From NCBI RefSeq assembly GCF_000402035.1, contig NC_021287.1, forward strand, positions 1,364,001-1,428,000: 64,000 bases of DNA, read 5' to 3'. Both the position numbers and the translations under genes were made by a program. A model generated the notes under the pieces. That model was not told where the DNA came from. It saw only the letters and a program-made list of their open reading frames with translations, and searched no databases. Shown in pieces: positions 46,758 to 57,062 of the stretch; the first letter of the stretch is position 1; each line of letters starts with the position of its first letter. The DNA comes from Caballeronia insecticola (lineage in GTDB: Bacteria; Pseudomonadota; Gammaproteobacteria; Burkholderiales; Burkholderiaceae).

Positions 46758-47457
46758 GCAAAACAATATCGAGCCGGTCATCGAAGTACGGGGATTAAGC
46801 AAGCGGGTGAAGGACGCAACGGGCGAGCTCACGATTCTCGATCAGATCGATCTCTCGATCGCGAAGGGGAGCAGCGTGGCGATCGTGGGCGCATCGGGTT
46901 CGGGCAAGTCGACTTTGCTCGGCCTGCTCGCCGGATTGGACAGCGCGAGCGCGGGCTCGGTTCGTTTGCTCGGCAAGGAGCTGTCCACGCTGAACGAAGA
47001 CGAACGCGCGGCATTGCGAAGCGGCGCGGTCGGCTTCGTGTTCCAGTCGTTCCAGTTGATGCCGCATCTCACCGCGCTCGAAAACGTGATGCTGCCGCTC
47101 GAACTGCGCGCCGAGATGCCGCACGGCGAGATCGCTGCGCACGCACGCTCGCTGCTCGATCAGGTGGGCTTGGCGCAGCGTACGGGCCATTATCCGAAGC
47201 TGCTGTCGGGCGGCGAGCAGCAGCGCGTCGCCCTCGCGCGCGCGTTCGTCACGCATCCGGCCGTGCTCTTCGCCGACGAGCCCACCGGCAGTCTCGACGC
47301 CGCCACGGGCTACGCGATCATCGATCTCATGTTCGAGATGAATCGCCGCAACGGCGCGACGCTCGTGCTCGTCACGCACGACGCCGAACTGGCCGAGCGC
47401 TGCGATGCCACGGTGACGATCGAAGCGGGGCGCCTCGTCAACGGCATCGGCGTATGA
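46756..47457 (+). CDS. ABC transporter ATPase, YbbA/LolD-like
   Basis: 233-residue cassette of the MacB/LolD class. Walker A is [16 protein letters not shown], the signature [15 protein letters not shown] and Walker [17 protein letters not shown], with the H-loop VLVTHDAEL. In E. coli the homologue ybbA is divergent from tesA and followed by permease ybbP. Here no permease gene follows: the next gene, pgi, lies on the other strand, so the ATPase is an orphan in this window. ATG 46756 has AAGG 8 bases upstream. A GTG at 46750 is possible and would add two residues. Confidence 0.9.
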   Translation: MQNNIEPVIEVRGLSKRVKDATGELTILDQIDLSIAKGSSVAIVGASGSGKSTLLGLLAGLDSASAGSVRLLGKELSTLNEDERAALRSGAVGFVFQSFQLMPHLTALENVMLPLELRAEMPHGEIAAHARSLLDQVGLAQRTGHYPKLLSGGEQQRVALARAFVTHPAVLFADEPTGSLDAATGYAIIDLMFEMNRRNGATLVLVTHDAELAERCDATVTIEAGRLVNGIGV

Positions 47458-47527
47458 AAAAGCCCGCGACGATCGAACGCCGCGGGCCGTGTACCGCACG
47501 CCGAATCTAGCCGAACCTAGCCGAACC

Positions 47528-49162
<1,635 letters not shown>

Positions 49163-49371
49163 GAGCGGTCCGATAGTCTGAGAGTGACAGAGGAATACGT
49201 TCGTGCAAATCCTGCGCGGCGTGGCTTGCGTCGTGTTTGCGTCATCTGTTTCGTGAACGCGACTAAACCGCCGCGGATGCCCGAATCAAAAAAGAGTATA
49301 GCGATGATGCGTGAACAGATGCTTGCAACGCGTCGGCACAGCCTGACGGAGTGTGCGGACGGCGCGCGGCA

Positions 49372-50934
49372 TCAGCTTCGCGCATGCGTTCCGTATAAGC
49401 GGCGATTGATGAGCGTGCGCACCGCGGGCGCGAGTTCTCCGGCTGTCAGTCCCGCCGGACCGGTGCCGCCGTCGGTGAGCGTCTGCGCAGCGAGGCCGTG
49501 CAGCCACACGCCCGCGAGCGCGGCCTCGTAGGCGGGCAGTTTTTGCGCGAGCAATGCTCCGATCAATCCGCCGAGCACGTCGCCGGTGCCGCCGGTCGCG
49601 AGTCCCGCATTGCCCGTCGGATTCACTGCGACGCGGCCATCGGGCGATGCGATCACGGTGCCCGAGCCTTTCAGCACCGCGATAGCCGCGTAGCGCGCCG
49701 ACAATTGCCGCGCGGCCGCGATGCGATCGGCCTGAACAGCTTTCGCGTCGCTGTGCAGCAGACGCGCCGCTTCCAGCGGATGTGGCGTCAGAATGCATGG
49801 ATCGCCTTGCGCACCGCGCGCCGCGACGGCTGCCGCGAGCGCATCGTTCTTCGCGACGAGATTGAGCGCGTCGGCATCGAGCAGCTTGGGGATGTCGAGC
49901 TTCAGCACGTCGTCGAGTACGTTCTGCGCGCGTTCGCTCGAACCCATGCCGCAGCCGATCGCGAGAGCGTCCATTTTGTCGAGCGCGAAGCCGTCCACGT
50001 GATGCAGCATCAGTTCGGGATGCGGCGGATCGTAGGGCGGGAAGCCGTCGCCCAGAAACGCGATATTGACCTTGCCCGCGCCGCCGTACAGCGCCATGCG
50101 CGCGGCGAGCACGGGCGCGCCGCACATGCCGGTGTCGCCGCCGATCACGGCGAGCGTCCCGAAGGTGCCCTTGTTCGTCGCGTTGTCGCGTGGCGGCATG
50201 TGCGCGGCGAACAGCGCGGGTGCGTTGAGCACGACCGACGGCGCGGCGCTCGATTCGACCTCCAGCGTCGCCAGGAAAAGACGGCCGCAGAGATCGCGCC
50301 CTTGCGACGTGAAATGTCCCGGCTTCGCGCCGATGAAGGTGATCGTGTCGGTCACGCGAACGGCCTCGCTGCCGTTCACGGGCGTGCCCGTGTCGCTGTC
50401 GAGGCCGCTCGGCACGTCGAGCGCGAGCACCTGACCCGACGCCCGTGCCCGCCGCGAGAGGCGCGCGCCGATCTCCGCGAACACGCCTTCGAGCGGCCGC
50501 GACAGGCCGATGCCGAACATGCCGTCGACGAGCCAGCCGAAACCGTCGAACGATGCGGGCGGCGCAGCATCGATCGGCACGCTCGCCGCGCGTGCGGCCT
50601 GGAGCGCCCAGCGCGCGTCGTCCGGTTTGACCTCGACGGGCATGCACACGCGCACGCCGACGCCCGCGCGATGCAATCGCTCGGCGATCACGAGCGCGTC
50701 GCCGCCGTTGTTGCCGGGGCCGGCCGCGATCCAGACGGGACGCGCGCGCGTTTCAGGATCGTGCTCCATCGCGTCGATGAGCCATTGCGCGGCGGCCGCG
50801 CCCGCGCGCGCCATCAGCGTGTGCGGCGGCAGCGCGGCGGCTGCACGCGCCTCCAGCGTGCGCAACTCGGCGAGCGTCAGCAGCGCGAGCGGATCGTCTT
50901 TGGGCGTGAAGTAGGCAGAGCGGGCAGCGGTCAT
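49372..50934 (-). CDS. nnr: Bifunctional NAD(P)H-hydrate epimerase / ADP-dependent dehydratase
   Basis: 520-residue metabolite-repair enzyme that corrects hydrated NADH and NADPH. The N-terminal epimerase half (YjeF_N) has AAGPGNNGGDALVIAERLH and VDGMFGIGLSRPLEG. The C-terminal carbohydrate-kinase-like dehydratase half starts near residue 260 and has GDTGMCGAPVLAARMALYGG, LLDADALNL, LTPHPLEAARLL and AGLATGGTGDVLGGLIGALL, the last with the catalytic Asp. It is of the single-chain bacterial type as in E. coli YjeF. A gap of 115 bases separates it from the DadA-like gene on the same strand. Confidence 0.93.
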   Translation of the reverse strand: MTAARSAYFTPKDDPLALLTLAELRTLEARAAAALPPHTLMARAGAAAAQWLIDAMEHDPETRARPVWIAAGPGNNGGDALVIAERLHRAGVGVRVCMPVEVKPDDARWALQAARAASVPIDAAPPASFDGFGWLVDGMFGIGLSRPLEGVFAEIGARLSRRARASGQVLALDVPSGLDSDTGTPVNGSEAVRVTDTITFIGAKPGHFTSQGRDLCGRLFLATLEVESSAAPSVVLNAPALFAAHMPPRDNATNKGTFGTLAVIGGDTGMCGAPVLAARMALYGGAGKVNIAFLGDGFPPYDPPHPELMLHHVDGFALDKMDALAIGCGMGSSERAQNVLDDVLKLDIPKLLDADALNLVAKNDALAAAVAARGAQGDPCILTPHPLEAARLLHSDAKAVQADRIAAARQLSARYAAIAVLKGSGTVIASPDGRVAVNPTGNAGLATGGTGDVLGGLIGALLAQKLPAYEAALAGVWLHGLAAQTLTDGGTGPAGLTAGELAPAVRTLINRRLYGTHARS

Positions 50935-51049
50935 GGCGGCGGAGGGAAGGGCGCGTCGAGTGGGGAATCGTTCGGAAACCCGGCATTGCGCGCAGCAATC
51001 ATGCCCGTCGCGGCCGCCTGATGCGGCGCGTGTGCGTCCGCGTTCGCGG

Positions 51050-52342
51050 CTAGAAGCGTTCGAGGCTCAGCGCGGCGAGCGTCGCGTGGGGAAGATCGGG
51101 CGTGACGCCGGAGACGAGGTCCGCGATCACTCTAGCAGACCCGCACGCCAGCCCCCAGCCTGCCGGGCCGTGCGCCGCGTTGACGAAAAGCCGCGGATGG
51201 TGCGTCGCGCCGACGACCGGCAGGCCGTCCGCCGAAAGCAGGCGCACGCCGTCCCACGCACGCGCGACGGACACCCGCGCCGCGCCCGGAATCCAGTCGT
51301 GCGTGCCTTGGCCCAGCAGATCGAGCGCGCGGCGCGCGAGCGTGGCGTCGAGCGGCTTGTCGGCCTTCGCCGCGCTTTGAAACACGCCCGCGCCCGCGAT
51401 GCGCAGCCGCTGCGTGCTGCGCGTCATCGTGATGCGCTTGACTGAATCGACGACGGTCAGATGCGGCGCGCGCTCCTCGTAGGCGACGGGCGCGGTCAGC
51501 GTGTGCACGCGCAGCGGGAACAGCGCGGGCGTCGCCTTGATGCCGCCGATGAGCGCCGGCGTGCCGTTGCCCGCGGCGACCACGATGGCGTCCGCCGAAA
51601 TGGTCTCGACGTCGGCCGAACGCTTCTTGCCTTCGCCCGGTTCGGCAAGCTCGACCGCGGCGCGCGCGCCCTCGAGACGCACCGACGCCACCGTGCGATG
51701 CATGCGGAACTGCACGCCGCCGTCTTCGAGAATCTGCTTCAGTTGCTTGGTGAAGAGCGGACAGTTCGCGGTGCGCTCCTCGGGCAGCAGCACGCCGCCC
51801 GCGAAGTGGGGATCCTCGGGCACCGAAGGCTCGACCGCGACGCATTCCTCGGGCGTGAGCTCCTGATACGGCACCTTGAACCGCTTGAGCAGATCGATCG
51901 CCGGCTGCGCGTATTCGAGTTCGCGCGTCTGACGGAACACGTGCAGCATGCCGCGGCGCTGCTCGAATTCGAGTTCCAGACCGCTTTCGATCTCGCCCAG
52001 AACCTTGCGCGACAGCGCGACGAGGGGTTCCAGCCGCTCGTATTGGGCGGCGAACGCTTCCGGATCGCGCAGCGTCACCAGTTGTTTGACGAAATCGCGC
52101 GCGGCGGAGTCGAAACCGGTCTTGACCACCATGCCGCTTTGCTTCGCGCGGCTCGACGCCATGAAGGTCGGACCGAACCAGACGTCGAGCGGCGAGGGCA
52201 GCAACGCGCCGCCCTGGCCGTAGGTGGCGCCCTGGGCGACGGTCGCGTGGCGCTCGATCACGCAGACGCGGTGGCCGGCCGCATGCAACTGATGCGCGGT
52301 GGCGATGCCGGCGATTCCCCCGCCGATGACGATGACATCCAT
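51050..52342 (-). CDS. D-amino acid dehydrogenase-like FAD oxidoreductase
   Basis: 430-residue flavoprotein of the DadA/DAO family. The FAD-binding start is MDVIVIGGGIAGIATAHQLH with the acidic end ERHATVAQGATYGQGG. The DadA-type pattern includes LLPSPLDVWFGPTF. The middle has ELTPEECVAVEPSVPEDPHF and GGVLLPEERTANCPLFTKQL, and the C-terminus GLPVVGATHHPRLFVNAAHGP, the conserved FAD/substrate loop. The actual substrate is uncertain, so dadA is not claimed. A DadA partner gene (alanine racemase) is absent nearby. The long upstream frame lacks homology; ATG 52342 directly precedes the dinucleotide fold and has no strong SD. nnr follows on the same strand after 115 bases. Confidence 0.85.
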   Translation of the reverse strand: MDVIVIGGGIAGIATAHQLHAAGHRVCVIERHATVAQGATYGQGGALLPSPLDVWFGPTFMASSRAKQSGMVVKTGFDSAARDFVKQLVTLRDPEAFAAQYERLEPLVALSRKVLGEIESGLELEFEQRRGMLHVFRQTRELEYAQPAIDLLKRFKVPYQELTPEECVAVEPSVPEDPHFAGGVLLPEERTANCPLFTKQLKQILEDGGVQFRMHRTVASVRLEGARAAVELAEPGEGKKRSADVETISADAIVVAAGNGTPALIGGIKATPALFPLRVHTLTAPVAYEERAPHLTVVDSVKRITMTRSTQRLRIAGAGVFQSAAKADKPLDATLARRALDLLGQGTHDWIPGAARVSVARAWDGVRLLSADGLPVVGATHHPRLFVNAAHGPAGWGLACGSARVIADLVSGVTPDLPHATLAALSLERF

Positions 52343-52620
52343 GACTTTTTTCTGCCCGAAGGCGCGAGTTGGCAGTGCTGCGTAACACAAGAGCGGTGCG
52401 AAGCGCGGGCAGGTGCGCCCGGCGCCGCCCTTCGCACCATGACGCACGATGAAACGACGGGCCAGCCGGCCGGGATCGATGAGCGGGCCGCGCCCGAAGA
52501 AAGCGCGCCATGATAGCGCCAAAATCGTTTGCGGGGGACGGCAAGCCGCGCGCGCGAGCATGCCGCCGTCGCCGCAACGGCGTGCAGCGCGCTGGTCCGG
52601 CACCTTTTTGAGATGAAACG

Positions 52621-52658
52621 CACGGCGCCGCGCATCGGCGAGTCGTCGCGGCGCCGTG
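52621..52658. repeat. Perfect 12-bp inverted repeat upstream of purL
   Basis: CACGGCGCCGCG and CGCGGCGCCGTG are exact complements with a 14-base loop, 42 bases upstream of the TATAAT. It is not the PurR palindrome (ACGCAAACGTTTGCGT), so if it is a site, it belongs to another regulator. A transcript hairpin is the alternative. Confidence 0.85.
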
Positions 52659-52700
52659 GCCGGGCGGGCGTCCCCGCCCGATTTCGAGACGCTTCCGGGT

Positions 52701-52706
52701 TATAAT
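52701..52706 (+). promoter_or_regulatory. Candidate -10 box of purL
   Basis: Perfect TATAAT within GGGTTATAATCGC. No good -35 hexamer at 17 bases. TTTCGA lies at 52682, 13 bases upstream. Confidence 0.5.
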
Positions 52707-52831
52707 CGCGGTCTTCCTTTCGCCTCACGCCGCTTGCGTGCTCGAATCTGAATTTGCGAATTTCCGAATTTGCAATACAGCGAACGAGCAGCGGACGAGC
52801 GGCATACAGACGTCATCGACGCACCGTCACA

Positions 52832-55800
52832 ATGGCCCACTTCTCGTGTTTCCCCGGCGCTTCGGCCCTCTCCGATTTCCGTCAGACCCGTCTTCTCGAA
52901 ACGCTCGCCCGCATCGACGCGAACATCGTCGGCGTGCGCGGACAGTTCCTGCACTTCGTCAACTCGTCCGAGCCGCTCACGGATGAGGACAATCGCCGCA
53001 TCGAGGCGCTGATGCACTACGGCGCGCCGTTCGAGGAAACCAGGGAGCGCGGCGCGACGGAAACGTTCATGGTCGTGCCGCGTTTCGGCACCGTGTCGCC
53101 GTGGGCGAGCAAGGCGAGCGACATCGCGCACCACTGCGGTCTCACGAAAGTGCGGCGCATCGAGCGCGGCGTCGAGTACACGGTCATCATGAAGAGTGGC
53201 TTGCTCGGCGGCAAGAAGGCGCTGTCGGACGCGGGGCGCGCGGCCGTCGCGGATGCGCTGCATGACCGCATGACGGAAAGCGTTGCGGCCTCGCGCGATC
53301 AGGCGCTGCATCTGTTCGACGAACTGCCCGCGAAGCCCTTGCAGACAATCGACATCATCGGCGCGGGGCGCGGCGCGCTCGAAGCGGCCAACGCGGAACT
53401 CGGGCTCGCGCTCGCGGAAGACGAGATCGACTACCTCGTGGATGCGTTCAGGAACCTCGAGCGCAATCCGACCGACGTCGAACTGATGATGTTCGCGCAG
53501 GCCAACAGCGAACATTGCCGTCACAAGATTTTCAACGGCGAATGGACCATCGACGGCGAGAAGCAGGACATGTCGCTGTTTCAGATGATCCGCAATACGG
53601 AAAAGCTGAATCACGAAGGCACGATCGTCGCGTATTCGGACAACTCGGCGATCATGCAGGGCTGCACGGCCGAGCGCTGGTTTCCGCGCGGGGCCGACGA
53701 GCAGTATCGGCGTCACGTGGAACTGACCCACACGCTGATGAAGGTGGAAACGCACAATCACCCGACCGCGATTTCCCCGTTCGCGGGCGCGGCCACGGGT
53801 TCCGGCGGCGAAATCCGCGATGAAGGCGCAACGGGCCGCGGCGCGCGTCCGAAGGCAGGCCTGGCGGGCTTCACCGTATCGAACCTCGATCTGCCCGATG
53901 CACGCCAGAAGTGGGAAAACGCGCGCGATGCCGCCACGCCGCTCGCCACGCGCAATCCCGCCGACGCGCACGAACCGTACGGCCGCCCGGATCGCATCGC
54001 GTCGCCGTTGCAAATCATGATCGACGGGCCGATCGGCGCGGCGGCCTTCAACAACGAATTCGGGCGACCGAACCTCGGCGGCTATTTCCGCACGTTCGAG
54101 CAGAACGTCGCGGGCCGCGTGCGCGGCTATCACAAGCCGATCATGATCGCGGGCGGCATCGGCAATATTTCGGACCAGCATACGCACAAGCACGATCTGC
54201 CCGCGGGCATGCTGCTGATCCAGATCGGCGGGCCGGGCATGCGCATCGGCATGGGCGGCGGCGCAGCGAGTTCGATGGCGACCGGCGCGAACACCGCCGA
54301 ACTCGATTTCGATTCGGTCCAACGCGGCAATCCCGAAATTCAGCGGCGCGCGCAGGAAGTCATCAACGCGTGCTGGCAACTGGGCGAGCGCAACCCGATC
54401 CTGTCGATTCACGACGTCGGCGCGGGCGGCATCTCGAACGCGTTCCCGGAACTCGTCGATGGCGCGGGCAAGGGCGCGCGCTTCGAGCTGCGCCGCGTGC
54501 AACTGGAAGAAAGCGGCCTGTCGCCGCGCGAAATCTGGTCGAACGAAGCACAAGAACGCTACGTGCTGGCCATTGCGCCCGCCGATCTGCCCGCGTTCCA
54601 GGCGATCTGCGAGCGCGAACGCTGCCCGGTGGCAGTCGTTGGCGTCGCGACGGAAGAACGTCAGCTCGAACTCGTCGATGACGCCAACGAAGGCCAGGAA
54701 CCGGTCGACATGCCCATGGACGTGCTGCTCGGCAAGCCGCCCAAGATGCATCGCGACGTGAAGCGCGAAAGCACCACGTTCGGCCAGGTCGACGTCACCG
54801 GCCTCGTGTTGTCCGAAGTCGCGCTCGACGTGCTGAAGCATCCGACGGTCGCGAGCAAGTCGTTTTTGATTACCATCGGCGACCGTTCGGTGGGCGGCAC
54901 GACCGCGCGCGATCAGTTCGTCGGTCCGTGGCAGGTGCCCGTCGCGGATTGCGCCGTGACGACAATGGACTATGCCGGCTTCCGCGGCGAAGCCATGACG
55001 ATGGCCGAGCGCACGCCGCTCGCCGTCATCGACGCACCCGCGTCCGGCCGCATGGCGGTGGGCGAGGCGGTGACCAACATCGCGTCGGCGCCGATCGCGT
55101 CGCTTAACAAACTGAAGCTCTCGGCGAACTGGATGGCCGCGTGCGGCAGCGCCGGCGAAGACGCCGCGCTGTACGACACCGTGAAGGCGATCGGCATGGA
55201 ACTGTGCCCGGCGCTCGGCATCAGCATTCCGGTCGGCAAGGATTCCCTGTCGATGCGCACCAAGTGGCAGGACGCGCGCGGCGCCGCGAAGGAAGTCGTG
55301 TCGCCGGTGTCGCTGATCATTTCAGCGTTCGCGCCGGTGGAAGACGTGCGCCGTCATCTGACGCCGCAACTCGTGAACGATGCGAACACGGTGCTGATCG
55401 CGATCGATCTGGGCCGCGGCCGCAATCGCATGGGCGGCAGCATCCTCGCGCAGGTGACGCAGCAAGTGGGCGACACGGTGCCTGATGTCGACGATCCCGA
55501 AGACCTGAAGCGCTTCTTCACGGCGATCCAGGCGCTCAACGCCGACGGCAAGCTGCTTGCCTACCACGACCGCTCCGACGGCGGCCTGTGGGCGACGGTG
55601 TGTGAAATGGCGTTCGCGGGGCACGTGGGCGTGTCGCTGAACGTCGATATGCTGACGCTCGACGCCGAGCACGAATCCGATTACGGCGACGCGAAAGACT
55701 GGGCGAAGCAGACGAGCGGCCGCCGCGAAGACCGCACCATGCGCGCGCTGTTCGCCGAAGAACTGGGCGCGGTGGTGCAGGTTCGCGCGTCCGAGCGCGA

Positions 55801-56869
55801 CGCCGTGCTGGGCGCGCTGCGTGAACACGGCTTGTCGGCGTGCGCGCATGTGATCGGCAAACCGAACGCGACGGATACTGTCGAGATTTATCGCGACGCC
55901 AAGAGAATTTTCGATGCCCCGCGCGTGGAACTGCATCGCGCGTGGAGCGAAGTAAGCTGGCGCATCGCGCGTCTGCGCGACAATCCGGCCTGCGCGGATG
56001 CCGAATACGACGCGCTGCTCGATGCTGGCGACCCCGGCATTTCGCCCGTGCTGACGTTCGATCCGGTGGAAGACGTCGCCGCGCCGTTCATCGCGACCAA
56101 CAAGCGTCCGCGTGTGGCGATCCTGCGCGAGCAGGGCGTGAACTCGCATCTGGAGACGGCCTACGCATTCGATCGCGCCGGCTTCGACGCGCACGACGTC
56201 CACATGAGCGACCTCCTCGAAGGCCGCGCCACGCTCGCCGATTTCGCGGGCGCGGTCGCGTGCGGCGGCTTCTCGTATGGCGACGTGCTCGGCGCGGGCG
56301 AGGGCTGGGCGAAGACGATCCGCTTCAATGCGCAACTGGCCGACATGTTCGCGGCGTTCTTCGGACGTGCCGATACCTTCGCGCTCGGCATCTGCAACGG
56401 CTGCCAGATGATGTCGAGCCTCGCGTCGATGATTCCCGGCGCCGAAGCCTGGCCGAAGTTCACGCGCAACAAGTCGGAGCAGTTCGAAGCGCGCTTCTCG
56501 CTCGTCGAAGTGCAGAACTCGCCGTCGATCTTCTTCGCCGGCATGGAAGGCTCGCGCATTCCGGTGGCGGTCGCCCATGGCGAAGGCTTCGCTGACTTTT
56601 CGCAGCAAGGCGACCCGTCGAAGGCGCTCGTCGCGATGCGTTACGTCGATCATCGCGGCCAGGCGACGGAGCAATATCCGTTCAATCCGAACGGCTCGCC
56701 GCAAGGCATCACGTCGGTCACCACGCCCGATGGCCGCTTCACCGTGCTGATGCCGCACATGGAGCGCGTGCATCGCAATGTGCAGATGAGCTGGACGCCC
56801 GAAGACTGGACCACCGACGGCAGCCCGTGGCTGCGCGTCTTCCAGAATGCGCGACGCTTCCTCGGCTAA
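52832..56869 (+). CDS. purL: Phosphoribosylformylglycinamidine synthase (single-chain)
   Basis: 1345-residue large PurL, converting FGAR to FGAM with glutamine in purine synthesis. The N-terminal PurS-like and linker parts precede [19 protein letters not shown], the key substrate loop. [20 protein letters not shown] with the ATP site, [18 protein letters not shown], and [18 protein letters not shown] follow. The C-terminal glutaminase has [20 protein letters not shown], the nucleophile in [11 protein letters not shown] and [13 protein letters not shown] 52832 begins [19 protein letters not shown], typical of the family; longer frames have no homology. It is monocistronic with a strong terminator. 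Confidence 0.97.
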   Translation: MAHFSCFPGASALSDFRQTRLLETLARIDANIVGVRGQFLHFVNSSEPLTDEDNRRIEALMHYGAPFEETRERGATETFMVVPRFGTVSPWASKASDIAHHCGLTKVRRIERGVEYTVIMKSGLLGGKKALSDAGRAAVADALHDRMTESVAASRDQALHLFDELPAKPLQTIDIIGAGRGALEAANAELGLALAEDEIDYLVDAFRNLERNPTDVELMMFAQANSEHCRHKIFNGEWTIDGEKQDMSLFQMIRNTEKLNHEGTIVAYSDNSAIMQGCTAERWFPRGADEQYRRHVELTHTLMKVETHNHPTAISPFAGAATGSGGEIRDEGATGRGARPKAGLAGFTVSNLDLPDARQKWENARDAATPLATRNPADAHEPYGRPDRIASPLQIMIDGPIGAAAFNNEFGRPNLGGYFRTFEQNVAGRVRGYHKPIMIAGGIGNISDQHTHKHDLPAGMLLIQIGGPGMRIGMGGGAASSMATGANTAELDFDSVQRGNPEIQRRAQEVINACWQLGERNPILSIHDVGAGGISNAFPELVDGAGKGARFELRRVQLEESGLSPREIWSNEAQERYVLAIAPADLPAFQAICERERCPVAVVGVATEERQLELVDDANEGQEPVDMPMDVLLGKPPKMHRDVKRESTTFGQVDVTGLVLSEVALDVLKHPTVASKSFLITIGDRSVGGTTARDQFVGPWQVPVADCAVTTMDYAGFRGEAMTMAERTPLAVIDAPASGRMAVGEAVTNIASAPIASLNKLKLSANWMAACGSAGEDAALYDTVKAIGMELCPALGISIPVGKDSLSMRTKWQDARGAAKEVVSPVSLIISAFAPVEDVRRHLTPQLVNDANTVLIAIDLGRGRNRMGGSILAQVTQQVGDTVPDVDDPEDLKRFFTAIQALNADGKLLAYHDRSDGGLWATVCEMAFAGHVGVSLNVDMLTLDAEHESDYGDAKDWAKQTSGRREDRTMRALFAEELGAVVQVRASERDAVLGALREHGLSACAHVIGKPNATDTVEIYRDAKRIFDAPRVELHRAWSEVSWRIARLRDNPACADAEYDALLDAGDPGISPVLTFDPVEDVAAPFIATNKRPRVAILREQGVNSHLETAYAFDRAGFDAHDVHMSDLLEGRATLADFAGAVACGGFSYGDVLGAGEGWAKTIRFNAQLADMFAAFFGRADTFALGICNGCQMMSSLASMIPGAEAWPKFTRNKSEQFEARFSLVEVQNSPSIFFAGMEGSRIPVAVAHGEGFADFSQQGDPSKALVAMRYVDHRGQATEQYPFNPNGSPQGITSVTTPDGRFTVLMPHMERVHRNVQMSWTPEDWTTDGSPWLRVFQNARRFLG

Positions 56870-56896
56870 GGCGCATCGCTCGCTGAAGCCGCTGCC

Positions 56897-56931
56897 AAAA
56901 ACGCCCCGAAGTTCACGCTTCGGGGCGTTTT
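56897..56931 (+). terminator. Rho-independent terminator after purL
   Basis: AAAACGCCCCGAAG pairs with CTTCGGGGCGTTTT around a six-base loop, starting 28 bases after the stop. Confidence 0.93.
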
Positions 56932-57062
56932 GCTTTTTGCGCCGACCTTTCGATCGCATCGACTGATGCTTTCCGTCATCTTTCTCAAAATAATCGGGTT
57001 GTAAGTTGCGGGTATAGTGTTTTCGCGCGTCGTCGTGAGGCGCGACTGACAACGGAGGAGCA

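Larger units (their letters stand above)
52343..52831. other. Divergent intergenic region before purL
   Basis: 489 bases between the DadA-like gene and purL. It contains a perfect 12-bp inverted repeat (52621-52658) and the purL -10 candidate TATAAT at 52701-52706, giving a leader of about 120 bases. A short stretch of AT-rich DNA (52743-52785) follows. No small gene recognised. Confidence 0.6.
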
